Assembly: GCA_030535395.1 (NCBI GenBank)
Contig: JAUNLK010000004.1
Span: 1 to 33,208 of the forward strand
DNA: 33,208 nucleotides
Origin: Tissierellia bacterium
Lineage (GTDB): Bacteria > Bacillota > Clostridia > Tissierellales > Peptoniphilaceae
Direction: 5' to 3'
Every line of letters starts with the position of its first letter. Position 1 is the first letter of the stretch. Shown piece after piece: positions 14,440-21,923 of the stretch. Below the pieces are notes generated by a model, which had not been told where the DNA came from, did not search any database, and saw only the letters and a list, made by a program, of their open reading frames with translations. A program made the position numbers and the translations under genes.

Positions 14440-15766
14440 GGGCATCCTCCAGTAGATACGTTCCCTGATTGGCATCGAAATAGTAGCTCACCCCATGGAA
14501 GGTGAGGCCATAGGCGTGGTAGAGCAGGTCCCGCTCCCCCAGGGCGGGGTCCACAAAGGTGAAGACCGCATCCTCCAGGGCGGCGAAGAGCTCCCCGTCG
14601 CTGAGCAGCTCCTCCCCGCCCCCTGCAAGCTCACTGAGGAGGGGGCGGTTGCGCTCAAAGATCTCCTCCACCGTTAACAGCATCCGCTCCCCCTCCTGGG
14701 GGGGCTCCTGGGTGTTCTCCGTCCGGTAGAGGAAGTTCACCCGCCGCACCTGATTGCTCATCACTTCCATGATGAGATAGGCCCTGCCCTCCCTCTGGGG
14801 CAGCACCATGTGGCCCGACTCCTCGAAATTCACCTTGAAGCGATAGCCCCCCTCCAGCGCCTCCACCTCCTGGAAGTAGAGGCGATTGCGAAAGCCCATG
14901 GCCTCGCTGAGAAAGCTCTTTATGGCCCCCATGGAGGCCATGAGCTGGGGCGCCTCCCGGCGGATGGGGCTGTCGTCGGTGTAGATGAGCTCCTCCTGGC
15001 CCATGCGGAGGGTCTTCTGGCCGTAGACATAGAGGGTGGAGCTACTCTCCTCAATGATATTGACGGAGTTGATGGGGGTGCCCAGCATGCGGGTCACCAA
15101 ATTCTGCCGGTAGGTCTCCCCCATATTGAGAAGCTCATTTTTGTAGACCGAGTGATAGGGGTCCTTCCGCCCCTCGGCGGGAATGTAGAGCTTGGAGGCC
15201 ACCTGATAGGCCTCATCCACGGGGACGAATTTCACGGGATTCTGGCTCTCGGCCACGTCGATGAAGTCCCCAATGGAGGCATAGGAGACATTGCCCCCAT
15301 CGGAGCGGAAGATGCCCTCCTCCGTTTCCATGAGAAACTCCCGGGCCTCCACATTGAAGGCCACCTTGGTGGGCACCCCCAACTCCTCGGGGCCGTAGAG
15401 GTGCTGGAAGATGGCGCCGTGGAGGGGTCCCCCCAGGTCAAAGACGATGCTCTTCACCCCCCGGAGCTTGTAGAGGGCCCCCTCCTCCACTGGCTCAAAG
15501 GACCTCCTGTGGGAAAATACCTCCTCAATCATCCCCCGGTAGAAGGGCCACACATTTTGGAGCTGGGCGGTGACGGTGTGGCTGCCGTCTCCAAAGTGGA
15601 TCAGGGCCTCCTTGGGAATGTAGTCCTCCTTGTCAATGGGCACCGCCAGGGGGGCGGGCTCCATGAGGGGATTGTTCTTCAGGGGAAACTGAACCCACAC
15701 CAAGTGCATTAAAAAGAGGGTGGCCAGGAGGAGGAGCCCCAGGGCCACGGTCTTGGCCCGCTCCAT
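14426..15766 (-). CDS. yycH: YycH, regulator of the WalK kinase
   Basis: A 446-residue protein with a single N-terminal membrane helix (TVALGLLLLATLFLMHLVW) and a long extracytoplasmic part, matching YycH in size (about 450) and operon place. YycH works with YycI as a membrane sensor arm of the WalRK system. Start choice: the ATG at 15766-15764 has GAGGGG close ahead; a GTG four codons upstream overlaps the walK stop as GTGA and is also plausible, which would give 450 residues. Sequence is weakly conserved in this family, so the call leans on topology and synteny. Confidence 0.82.
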   Translation of the reverse strand: MERAKTVALGLLLLATLFLMHLVWVQFPLKNNPLMEPAPLAVPIDKEDYIPKEALIHFGDGSHTVTAQLQNVWPFYRGMIEEVFSHRRSFEPVEEGALYKLRGVKSIVFDLGGPLHGAIFQHLYGPEELGVPTKVAFNVEAREFLMETEEGIFRSDGGNVSYASIGDFIDVAESQNPVKFVPVDEAYQVASKLYIPAEGRKDPYHSVYKNELLNMGETYRQNLVTRMLGTPINSVNIIEESSSTLYVYGQKTLRMGQEELIYTDDSPIRREAPQLMASMGAIKSFLSEAMGFRNRLYFQEVEALEGGYRFKVNFEESGHMVLPQREGRAYLIMEVMSNQVRRVNFLYRTENTQEPPQEGERMLLTVEEIFERNRPLLSELAGGGEELLSDGELFAALEDAVFTFVDPALGERDLLYHAYGLTFHGVSYYFDANQGTYLLEDARGLD

Positions 15767-15774
15767 TTTGCCCC

Positions 15775-17571
15775 TCACAGTAGGGCCTCATCCACGGGAA
15801 AGGAGAGGAGGACGGTGGTCCCCACGGAGAGCTCGCTCTTGATGCGAATCCTGCCGTCCATGGACTCCATGATCTCCTTGGCAATGGAAAGCCCCAGGCC
15901 CGTGCCCCCGGAGGTCCTGCTCCTGTCCTTGTTCACCCGGTAGAAGCGCTCGAAAATCCGCTCCAGATCCCGCTTGCCCATGCCCATGCCATTGTCGCTG
16001 ATTTTGATGTGGACCCGGGAGCCGTAGTTCTTGGCCGACACCGTGATCCTGCCCCCATAGGAGGTGTACTTCACGGCATTGGAGAGGATATTGGTGAGGA
16101 CCTGGCTCACCCCGTGGGGGTCCCCGATGAAATTGTGGATGTCGGTGGGAATTTCCAGGTGGACGTGGTGGTGCTTCTCCCCAATCATGGGCTGGAGGGA
16201 CTCCAAGACCAGAGTCACCGTCTCATAGACATCCATGGACTTGAGATCCCACACCTGACGTCTCGCGTCCATATTGGACAGCTGGAGGAGGTCCACCACC
16301 AGGTGATTCATCCGGTCCGCCTCCCGATTGATGATCTCCAAAAACCGCTTGGCGGCCCGCTCCTCCAAAGAGGCATTGAGGAGGGTCTCGGTGTAGGACT
16401 TAATGGTGGTGAGGGGGGTCTTGAGCTCGTGGCCCACATTGGCCACAAAGTCCTTCCTCAGAATGTCCAAATTGTGCTCGTCGGTGATGTCCTGGAGCAC
16501 CACAATGAGCCCCACATCCTGGCCAAATTCAGTCTTGTAGGGCGCGTAGCGAATATTGTAAAACTTGTCCTTGATTTGAGCCTGGGCGGTCCCCGAAAGG
16601 GAGGACTCATCGTAGTAGTTGATCCCCTGAATATTGAGCTGACGGACGTCCCAGTATTCGATCTCCTCCAACTCCCCCTCCAGCTCGAGAATCTCCCGGC
16701 CCACGGGATTGACGTGGATGGGCTGGCCCCTGCGGTTCAGGGCGATGACCCCCTCGGCCATGTAGTTGAAGATGGTGTCCAGCTTGCTCCGCTCGGTGTC
16801 GATGCGGTTTAGGGTGTCCTTGAGCTCGGTGGTGAGTACATTGAACATGCTCCCCAGCTGGCCAATCTCGTCGTTGCTCTTGACCTCCACCTTTTGGTCG
16901 AAATTGCCCTCACTCATCTCCTGGGCCTTTTGGGTCACCGCCCGAATGGGCCCAGTGATGGACTGGGCCAAAATGTAGCCCAAAGCTCCCGTAATGGTGA
17001 GGGCCACCAGGGTGGCATAGCTCAGGATGACCCGGGCATCCCCCACCACGCTCTGGACAAAGGCGAGGCTGGTGGTCATGTACATGAGTCCCGCCACGTC
17101 CCCATTGCGATTGTAGACGGGCTGGATGTAGTGGGCATAGGCCATCTGCCCATTGGGCTCCTCAATGATCTCCCGCTGAATCTCCCCCTCCAGGGCCCTC
17201 AATATGCCGCTGGCGGAGAGGCCGGGATAGCTCAGGGCATTGGCCCCATTGGCCTGGATCCCCGAGCGAACGGAGGAGGCGATGATCCGGGGCACCTCCC
17301 CCGCCTCAATGACATAGATGGACTCGTCCGTGGACAGCCGCCACTCATTGAGGGTGTTCTGCATTCTGCCGGCGGTCTGCTCCCAGTTCTGCTCCGTGAG
17401 ATAGGGGGCGGCCCCGGCCACGGCGGAGAGGGTCTGACTCATGTCGTCCTGGAGCTTTTCCAGCTGATCGTCCTCCAGGCGATTGACAATGAAGCCCCCC
17501 ACAATGGCCATCACCACAATCACCAGCAACACATAGATGACGATGAAGCGCCATTTTATGGAAGAAAACAC
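15775..17571 (-). CDS. walK: Sensor histidine kinase WalK
   Basis: A 598-residue membrane kinase controlling cell-wall metabolism. Order of parts: helix 1 (about 8-30), an extracytoplasmic Cache/PAS-like domain (31-180), helix 2 (182-203), HAMP (204-256), a cytosolic PAS (262-365), then the HisKA domain with phospho-acceptor His381 in FVANVGHELKTPLT, and the ATPase domain with N box Asn494/Asn498, DNGMGM (526-531) and GGTGLGL (555-561). The H box has Gly instead of the more usual Ser before His. It starts at a GTG with GGAGG 5 bases ahead, one base after the walR stop. Architecture and neighbours walR, yycH, yycI make the call secure. Confidence 0.95.
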   Translation of the reverse strand: MFSSIKWRFIVIYVLLVIVVMAIVGGFIVNRLEDDQLEKLQDDMSQTLSAVAGAAPYLTEQNWEQTAGRMQNTLNEWRLSTDESIYVIEAGEVPRIIASSVRSGIQANGANALSYPGLSASGILRALEGEIQREIIEEPNGQMAYAHYIQPVYNRNGDVAGLMYMTTSLAFVQSVVGDARVILSYATLVALTITGALGYILAQSITGPIRAVTQKAQEMSEGNFDQKVEVKSNDEIGQLGSMFNVLTTELKDTLNRIDTERSKLDTIFNYMAEGVIALNRRGQPIHVNPVGREILELEGELEEIEYWDVRQLNIQGINYYDESSLSGTAQAQIKDKFYNIRYAPYKTEFGQDVGLIVVLQDITDEHNLDILRKDFVANVGHELKTPLTTIKSYTETLLNASLEERAAKRFLEIINREADRMNHLVVDLLQLSNMDARRQVWDLKSMDVYETVTLVLESLQPMIGEKHHHVHLEIPTDIHNFIGDPHGVSQVLTNILSNAVKYTSYGGRITVSAKNYGSRVHIKISDNGMGMGKRDLERIFERFYRVNKDRSRTSGGTGLGLSIAKEIMESMDGRIRIKSELSVGTTVLLSFPVDEALL

Positions 17572-17572
17572 C

Positions 17573-18253
17573 TCAGCCTCCGAAATAATAGCCCACGCCC
17601 CGCTTGGTGAGAATGTAGCGGAAGTCCTTGCCGTCGTCCTCTATTTTTTCCCGGAGGCGGCGGACGGTGACATCCACGGTGCGAATGTCGCCGTAGTACT
17701 CGTAGCCCCAGACCTGCTCCAAGAGCTCCTCCCGGCTGTAGACGGTGCCGGGGTCCGAGGCCAAAAATTTCAAGAGCTCAAACTCCCGGAGGGTGAGTTC
17801 CACCACCTCGCCCCGCTTCAGGACCTCGTACTTGGCCCCGTCGATGATGAGGTCGGCCCCCTCCACAATGTCGGAGTCCTCCTCCTCATTTTCGTAGCCC
17901 TGGCGGCGCAAATTGGCCTTCACCCGGGCAATGAGTTCCCCCATGGAAAAGGGCTTGACCACATAGTCGTCGGCCCCCGATTCCAAGCCGGCAATGCGGT
18001 CCTGCTCCGAGGTCTTGGCAGTGAGCATGATCACCGGCACCTTGGAGGTCTGGCGCACTTCCTTTAAAGTTTCCAAACCGTCCTTCACCGGCATCATCAC
18101 ATCCAAAATCAGCAGATCCGCTCCCTCATCGTTGAATTTTTTTAAAAGAGCCGCTCCGTCCTCGGCATAGTCCGCCTCAAAGCCCTCGGACTGAAGATTG
18201 TAGCAAATGATTTCCGCAATGGCCGTTTCGTCTTCCGCAATGAGAATTTTCAT
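17573..18253 (-). CDS. walR: Response regulator WalR
   Basis: A 226-residue OmpR-family regulator, normally essential in Firmicutes, that controls autolysins and wall synthesis. The receiver domain begins KILIAEDETAIAEII, with the phosphorylated Asp in LLILDVMMP near residue 52 and the conserved Lys in VKPFSMGE near 101. The C-terminal winged helix shows LTLREFELLKFLA and VDVTVRRLREKIEDD, close to WalR of Bacillus. The ATG at 18253 has AAGGAGGT ahead; an upstream in-frame ATG lies in the cbiO terminator and is rejected. First gene of the walR-walK-yycH-yycI operon. Confidence 0.95.
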   Translation of the reverse strand: MKILIAEDETAIAEIICYNLQSEGFEADYAEDGAALLKKFNDEGADLLILDVMMPVKDGLETLKEVRQTSKVPVIMLTAKTSEQDRIAGLESGADDYVVKPFSMGELIARVKANLRRQGYENEEEDSDIVEGADLIIDGAKYEVLKRGEVVELTLREFELLKFLASDPGTVYSREELLEQVWGYEYYGDIRTVDVTVRRLREKIEDDGKDFRYILTKRGVGYYFGG

Positions 18254-18272
18254 GGGAACCTCCTTGTGGGCT

Positions 18273-18281
18273 ATTATACCA
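18273..18281 (-). promoter_or_regulatory. Extended -10 promoter of the walR operon
   Basis: On the minus strand TGGTATAAT, a perfect -10 with the TG extension, about 20 bases before the walR ATG. It begins only 8 bases past the T tract of the cbiO terminator, so any -35 contact would fall within the terminator. Confidence 0.65.
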
Positions 18282-18288
18282 CAGGCAC

Positions 18289-18323
18289 AAAAAAGATGAC
18301 GAAACGGTAACAATTTCGTCATC
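18289..18323 (-). terminator. Rho-independent terminator overlapping the cbiO stop codon
   Basis: GATGACGAAA and TTTCGTCATC are a perfect 10-bp stem with a 9-base loop, followed on the minus strand by TTTTTT. The cbiO TGA (18321-18319) lies inside the first arm. Confidence 0.85.
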
Positions 18324-19155
18324 TCGTAGTTTTTTCGTCCTCTTTGGAAAGCCTTTCCCGCCAGTAGGCCAGAAGCTCCTCCTCCCGCTGGAAGAGGGGA
18401 AGGCCCGCCTCCTGATGGGCCCGGACCAGAAAGGGGGTCTTGAGCCCCGCAGCCCGGAGGACTTCCCCCTGGCTGAAGACCTCCTGGGTCCTCCCCGAGG
18501 CCACCAGTTGCCCCCTCTGGAGGACGTGGACCTCATCGGCCAGTTCGTAGATGAAATCCATGTCGTGACTGGAGAGGATGAGGGTCTTGCCCCGGTCCTT
18601 TAAATCCTTCAAAAGGAGCTTCATCTCCTCCACCATTTTGGGGTCCAGGCCCGCCGTGGGCTCATCGAAGAGGAGGACCTCCGGCTCCATGGCCAGCACC
18701 GTGGCAATGGCCACCCGCTTCTTTTGGCCGTAGCTCAAGAGGTGGGGGGGCTTTTCCGCCAAGTGGGCGAGACCCACAAATTCCAGGGCCTCTTGGACCC
18801 TCTCTTCCACCTCCCGGGGGGAAAAGCCGTAGTTTCTCAGGGCAAAGGCCACATCGTCATGGACCCGGGCAAAAAAGAGCTGCTTGTCGGGGTCCTGAAA
18901 GACCATATTCACCTTCCGGTGATAGGCCCTGAGGGCCCCCTTGCCGTAGTCCATGGGCCTGCCGTCCACCAGAAGCCGCCCTGCACTGGGCCGGTTGAGG
19001 CCCAAGAGGAGGAGGAAGAGGCTGCTCTTGCCCGCCCCATTGGCCCCCAGTATGGCCGTGGTCCCCTCCCCTATGGAGAGCTCAATCTCCGAGAGGGCCC
19101 GGGTGCCGTCCAGGTACTCGTAGGAGCAGTTTTCCAGTGTAAAGATCTGTGTCAT
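18319..19155 (-). CDS. cbiO: Cobalt ECF transporter ATPase CbiO
   Basis: A 278-residue ABC ATPase that drives the CbiMNQO cobalt importer from the cytosolic side. Walker A GANGAGKS (37-44), Q loop VFQDPDKQLF (85-94), signature LSYGQ (140-144), Walker B VLLFDEPTAGLDP (160-172) and the switch His197 (SSHD) are all present. The signature has Tyr where Gly is common (LSGGQ), a usual trait of ECF ATPases. Last gene of the cbiM-N-Q-O operon, 8 bases after cbiQ. As in other group I ECF importers a single ATPase probably works as a homodimer. Confidence 0.93.
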   Translation of the reverse strand: MTQIFTLENCSYEYLDGTRALSEIELSIGEGTTAILGANGAGKSSLFLLLLGLNRPSAGRLLVDGRPMDYGKGALRAYHRKVNMVFQDPDKQLFFARVHDDVAFALRNYGFSPREVEERVQEALEFVGLAHLAEKPPHLLSYGQKKRVAIATVLAMEPEVLLFDEPTAGLDPKMVEEMKLLLKDLKDRGKTLILSSHDMDFIYELADEVHVLQRGQLVASGRTQEVFSQGEVLRAAGLKTPFLVRAHQEAGLPLFQREEELLAYWRERLSKEDEKTTR

Positions 19156-19163
19156 AAGGCCCC

Positions 19164-19826
19164 CTAAAAGTAAAAGTTTCCGTCAAAATTCTTGAGTTCC
19201 AGCTGGCGCTCCATGGACTCATACTCCTGGAAGACCCGCTGGGTGAGGCTCCCCATGGCCGATGCCATGGCCCTCAGCTGTATGCCCACGGTATTTTCGC
19301 CCCCCCGGAGCTTCAGGGCCACCATGAGCTCCTCCAGCTCCTTTAAAAACAGGGCGATGAACCGGTACATGAGGAGCATCAGCTCCAAAAGAAAGACCGG
19401 CAGATGCCAGGACTTCAGCACCCCCAGCCACTGGGGCACCGGGGTGGTGAGGGTGATGAAGTAGAGGGCGCTGATCCCCGTGAGGCTCCTCAGAAAGAGC
19501 CTGGCCGCCATGTGCATGCCCTGGGCGGTGATCCCCACGGGGCCCAGGGCCAAAAGGGGATCTTGGGGCCCAATGGAAAGGACAATGGTGAGCATGGAGA
19601 GGAGGAGAAAGCCCAGGGGCAGCACCATGAGCTTACTGAGGACCCTCGGGGAGATCTTGGCCCCAAAGACCATGGCCCCCAAGAGGAAGAGGAGGACCAA
19701 AAACTGCAGCCAGGCCAGGTCCAAAATCATGGGTATAAAAAGGGCCCCGAGGCCAAGGATGACCTTGGCTCTGGGGCTCTTCTTTGACCAAGCATTGTAG
19801 TAGCTAATTCTATCGATGATGCTCAC
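19164..19826 (-). CDS. cbiQ: Cobalt ECF transporter transmembrane protein CbiQ
   Basis: A 220-residue T-component with about five or six membrane helices. It links the ATPase CbiO to the cobalt-binding CbiM through charged coupling helices; candidates are KELEELMVALKLRG (162-175) and the YESMERQLELK segment near 202-212, each with the family's Ala/Arg-Gly or related pattern. No ATG is available near the family start, so the GTG at 19826-19824 (followed by [12 protein letters not shown], as in CbiQ) is chosen; AGAGG is 8 bases ahead. This start overlaps cbiN by 17 bases. The open frame continues upstream but only through the antisense-like, Pro/Arg-rich reading of cbiN. Confidence 0.88.
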   Translation of the reverse strand: MSIIDRISYYNAWSKKSPRAKVILGLGALFIPMILDLAWLQFLVLLFLLGAMVFGAKISPRVLSKLMVLPLGFLLLSMLTIVLSIGPQDPLLALGPVGITAQGMHMAARLFLRSLTGISALYFITLTTPVPQWLGVLKSWHLPVFLLELMLLMYRFIALFLKELEELMVALKLRGGENTVGIQLRAMASAMGSLTQRVFQEYESMERQLELKNFDGNFYF

Positions 19827-20094
19827 TTTTTTGGCCTCTCTTGTATCCCAGATAGTAGAAGATGACCCCGGCCCCAATGGCCGCTTGAAGGGCAAAGAGG
19901 AGGGACTCAATTTCCCCACTGGCCGGCTCCATAATGGGGGAGAACCAGGGCTCGTATTCAGGTTTGATTTCGGTGATGGCCGTCTCCGCCTCCCCGTCGG
20001 CGCCGGCAAATTCGGCGCCCCTCAGAAGATAGAGGGGGGAGATGACCATGACCACCAGGACCACAGCCAGGAGGATTTTAGTTGATGTTTTCAT
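19810..20094 (-). CDS. cbiN: Cobalt transport protein CbiN
   Basis: A 94-residue protein with two membrane helices (about 6-24 and 65-84) joined by an extracytoplasmic loop. The loop contains FAGADGEAE and [11 protein letters not shown], and the second helix [14 protein letters not shown], all typical of CbiN, the small subunit that boosts cobalt uptake by CbiM. Start ATG at 20094 with AAGGGGGT ahead, overlapping the end of cbiM by 17 bases. Confidence 0.93.
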   Translation of the reverse strand: MKTSTKILLAVVLVVMVISPLYLLRGAEFAGADGEAETAITEIKPEYEPWFSPIMEPASGEIESLLFALQAAIGAGVIFYYLGYKRGQKSEHHR

Positions 20095-20806
20095 GGAGAC
20101 CCCCTTCGTAGGAAGCGATCCGGTCATAGAGGAAGACGGAGAGTATCCCCTCGGCAATGGCAATGGGCACCTGAGTGGCGGCAAATATCATCATGAATTT
20201 TGCCGCAGAGGCTGCCACGCCCCCGGCGGGATCGGGAAAGGCGACGGCCAGCTGAAGGCTGGTGACCACATAGGTGGCCAGATCCCCCAGGGCCGTGGCC
20301 AAAAACACGGCCACAAAGCCATTGGCCCCCAGCTTCTTACTGAGCTTGTAAACGGCCACCGCCACAAAGGGCCCTGCCACGGCCATGCTGAAGGCATTGG
20401 CCCCCAGGGTGGTGAGTCCCCCGTGGGCCAGGAGTATGGCCTGGAAGAGGAGGACAATGGTCCCCAAGACGGTGGTGACCATGGGCCCGAAGAGCAGGGC
20501 GCTGATCCCCGTACCGGTGGGGTGGGAGCAAGATCCCGTCACCGAGGGGATCTTCAGGGCGCTCAAAAGGAAGATAAAGGCACCGGAGAGGGCCATGAGG
20601 AGCTTTTTCTCCGGCTGCTTTTGAAATACTTTGCGAATTTGGAAGAGGCCCAAGAGGAAGAATGGGGCGCTTACGGCAAACCAAAACAGGGCCCATCCCT
20701 TGGGCAAAAAACCCTCCATAATGTGCATGCCGTGGGCCTCGGCGGGCGCGAGGAAGAGCAGATACAGTATGGAGAGTAGGCTCAGAGGTTTTATGGCTTT
20801 TTTCAT
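20078..20806 (-). CDS. cbiM: Cobalt-binding ECF S component CbiM
   Basis: A 242-residue membrane protein that binds Co(II) and carries it across the membrane. A cleavable N-terminal helix (residues 1 to about 24-26) precedes MHIMEGFLP (27-35); after cleavage the new N-terminal Met-His forms the metal site known from CbiM/NikM structures. SCSHPTGTG (92-100) with His95 is the other conserved metal-site element. Start ATG at 20806 with AGAAGGAGTGATCAC ahead. First gene of cbiMNQO and directly behind a cobalamin riboswitch, which confirms cobalt rather than nickel as the likely metal. Confidence 0.95.
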   Translation of the reverse strand: MKKAIKPLSLLSILYLLFLAPAEAHGMHIMEGFLPKGWALFWFAVSAPFFLLGLFQIRKVFQKQPEKKLLMALSGAFIFLLSALKIPSVTGSCSHPTGTGISALLFGPMVTTVLGTIVLLFQAILLAHGGLTTLGANAFSMAVAGPFVAVAVYKLSKKLGANGFVAVFLATALGDLATYVVTSLQLAVAFPDPAGGVAASAAKFMMIFAATQVPIAIAEGILSVFLYDRIASYEGGLHENIN

Positions 20807-20810
20807 GTGA

Positions 20811-20996
20811 TCACTCCTTCTATTAGGAGGAGACATCTGTCTTCCCCCGAAAACACCATAAAAACTTGAAGCAGATGTCCTGACTCGGCTTCATCCTACC
20901 TCCGGCCCTTCCCCTAAAAAAGAGTGGTTACCGGTTTCGTCCACCATACAGTAGCGGGGGCTGTTGAGGCTCGTCCTCATTCCCTGCTTCAAACTC
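20811..20996 (-). promoter_or_regulatory. Cobalamin (B12) riboswitch controlling cbiMNQO
   Basis: Read on the minus strand, the aptamer (20996-20864) shows the family core: GGGAA, then AGCCCCCGCTACTGT (the B12-box region, about 20965-20951), GCCGAGTCAGGA near the 3' side, and closing helix P1 made by TTTGAAGCAG and CTGCTTCAAG. The expression platform (20863-20811) seems to work on translation: CUCCU (20832-20828) can pair with AGGAG of the cbiM ribosome site (20818-20814), while an alternative 9-bp helix pairs 20880-20872 with 20839-20831. B12 binding would favour P1 and ribosome-site closure. No intrinsic terminator with a T tract is present. The aptamer call is firm; the switching model is inferred. 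Confidence 0.92.
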
Positions 20997-21006
20997 GTTC
21001 CGTTTT

Positions 21007-21015
21007 ATTGTATCA
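21007..21015 (-). promoter_or_regulatory. Extended -10 promoter for the riboswitch and cbi operon
   Basis: On the minus strand TGATACAAT, ending 10 bases before the P1 helix of the riboswitch. No clear -35. Confidence 0.5.
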
Positions 21016-21056
21016 TCACCATTGGGGAAAGAAAAGAACTGGACTCAATTGGGGTC

Positions 21057-21085
21057 TTGTAAAATCCGTTAAGATTTGTTAAACT
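21057..21085 (+). promoter_or_regulatory. Promoter of tRNA-Val
   Basis: TTGTAA (21057-21062), 17 bases, TAAACT (21080-21085), nine bases before the tRNA. Confidence 0.55.
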
Positions 21086-21094
21086 ATGGTGCAT

Positions 21095-21170
21095 GGAGAG
21101 TTAGCTCAGCTGGTAGAGCACTACGTTGACATCGTAGGGGTCGCTGGTTCAAGTCCAGTACTGTCCACCA
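21095..21170 (+). tRNA. tRNA-Val(GAC), CCA encoded
   Basis: A 76-base cloverleaf. D arm GCTC/GAGC, anticodon stem CTACG/CGTAG with loop TTGACAT (anticodon GAC, reads GUC/GUU valine codons), T arm GCTGG-TTCAAGT-CCAGT, and a 3' ACCA in the DNA. The acceptor stem GGAGAGT/ACTGTCC contains a G-G mismatch at pair 4:69; the usual partner would be C (ACTCTCC). The rest of the molecule is normal. Confidence 0.93.
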
Positions 21171-21174
21171 AAAA

Positions 21175-21203
21175 GCCCATGGCATGCCATGGGCCCTTTT
21201 TTT
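21175..21203. terminator. Rho-independent terminator after tRNA-Val
   Basis: GCCCATGGCATGCCATGGGC is a perfect 20-base palindrome followed by CCTTTTTTT. On the other strand it is followed by TTTTT, so it may also end the small lipoprotein gene transcribed toward it. Confidence 0.88.
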
Positions 21204-21239
21204 ATGCTCTTTTACCGTTGAACCCTTTGGGAAGATGCC

Positions 21240-21743
21240 TCACTGGGCCGCCTCCTCCCCCAGGTACTCCAAAATCCCCGAGGGATCCCCCTCCCTGGCC
21301 CCCTCCAGGACCTCCCGGAGGTGGTTTCTGGTGGCATCGTCGGCCCGGTCCGGCCCCAGATAGGCCATGTCGAAGGCTTTTTCCAGCTCCTCCAGGGCGG
21401 CCCTGGCCCTCTCGGGGTCCACTTCCCGGGCATCCAGCCACTCCCTCATCCAGGCAGCTTCCCAGAGATTGGAGGCCAGGGTGTCGCCGAAGGTCTTTTG
21501 ATAGGAGGCCCCCTCATCCTCTCCCTCCAGGGACTGAGGCAGGGCGTAGCCCTCCGGCCACTGGAGCTGGTGGATTCTCTCTAAGTACGTCCCCTCCGTG
21601 GTCTCAAAATCCACAAAGCCCCGGGTGTTGCCCTGGGCGCCGTGGGCCGCCGAGCAAGCACTCACCATGAGGATGAGGGCCACTGCAGCCACCATCCCCA
21701 TTCTCCGAAGCCAAAGGCCGTACTTTTGTGTGCAATCTTTCAT
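21240..21743 (-). CDS. Putative small lipoprotein, unknown function
   Basis: A 167-residue protein I do not recognise. The N-terminus is a signal peptide with two arginines (WLRR), a hydrophobic core and a lipobox-like VSAC, then an acidic, helical mature part rich in Glu and Ala (ARAALEELEKAF). The second of two closely spaced ATGs is chosen because AGGAGG lies 7 bases ahead of it; the first is only 1 or 2 bases from that site. Single gene between the tRNA terminator and the terminator of the VanRS-like operon. Its role at the outer face of the membrane is unknown. Confidence 0.68.
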   Translation of the reverse strand: MKDCTQKYGLWLRRMGMVAAVALILMVSACSAAHGAQGNTRGFVDFETTEGTYLERIHQLQWPEGYALPQSLEGEDEGASYQKTFGDTLASNLWEAAWMREWLDAREVDPERARAALEELEKAFDMAYLGPDRADDATRNHLREVLEGAREGDPSGILEYLGEEAAQ

Positions 21744-21817
21744 TTTCATTCCTCCTGTCATTTCATGAGTTGATCAGCTACAGTCCATCGTCCCGCCCCC
21801 CGCCCCAGGGGAAATCT

Positions 21818-21860
21818 AAAAACCCCCCTCTGCTACATTCAATGTAACAGAGGGGGGCTC
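21818..21860 (-). terminator. Rho-independent terminator of the VanRS-like operon
   Basis: A long stem, CCCCCCTCTGTTACATT with its near-complement AATGTAGCAGAGGGGGG (one mismatch), followed on the minus strand by TTTTTAG. Confidence 0.9.
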
Positions 21861-21923
21861 TTTGTTTTTTTCATTCTTCCCCGGAAATTCCTCTTTTTTC
21901 CGCCGGAAGATCTTACAAATTTC

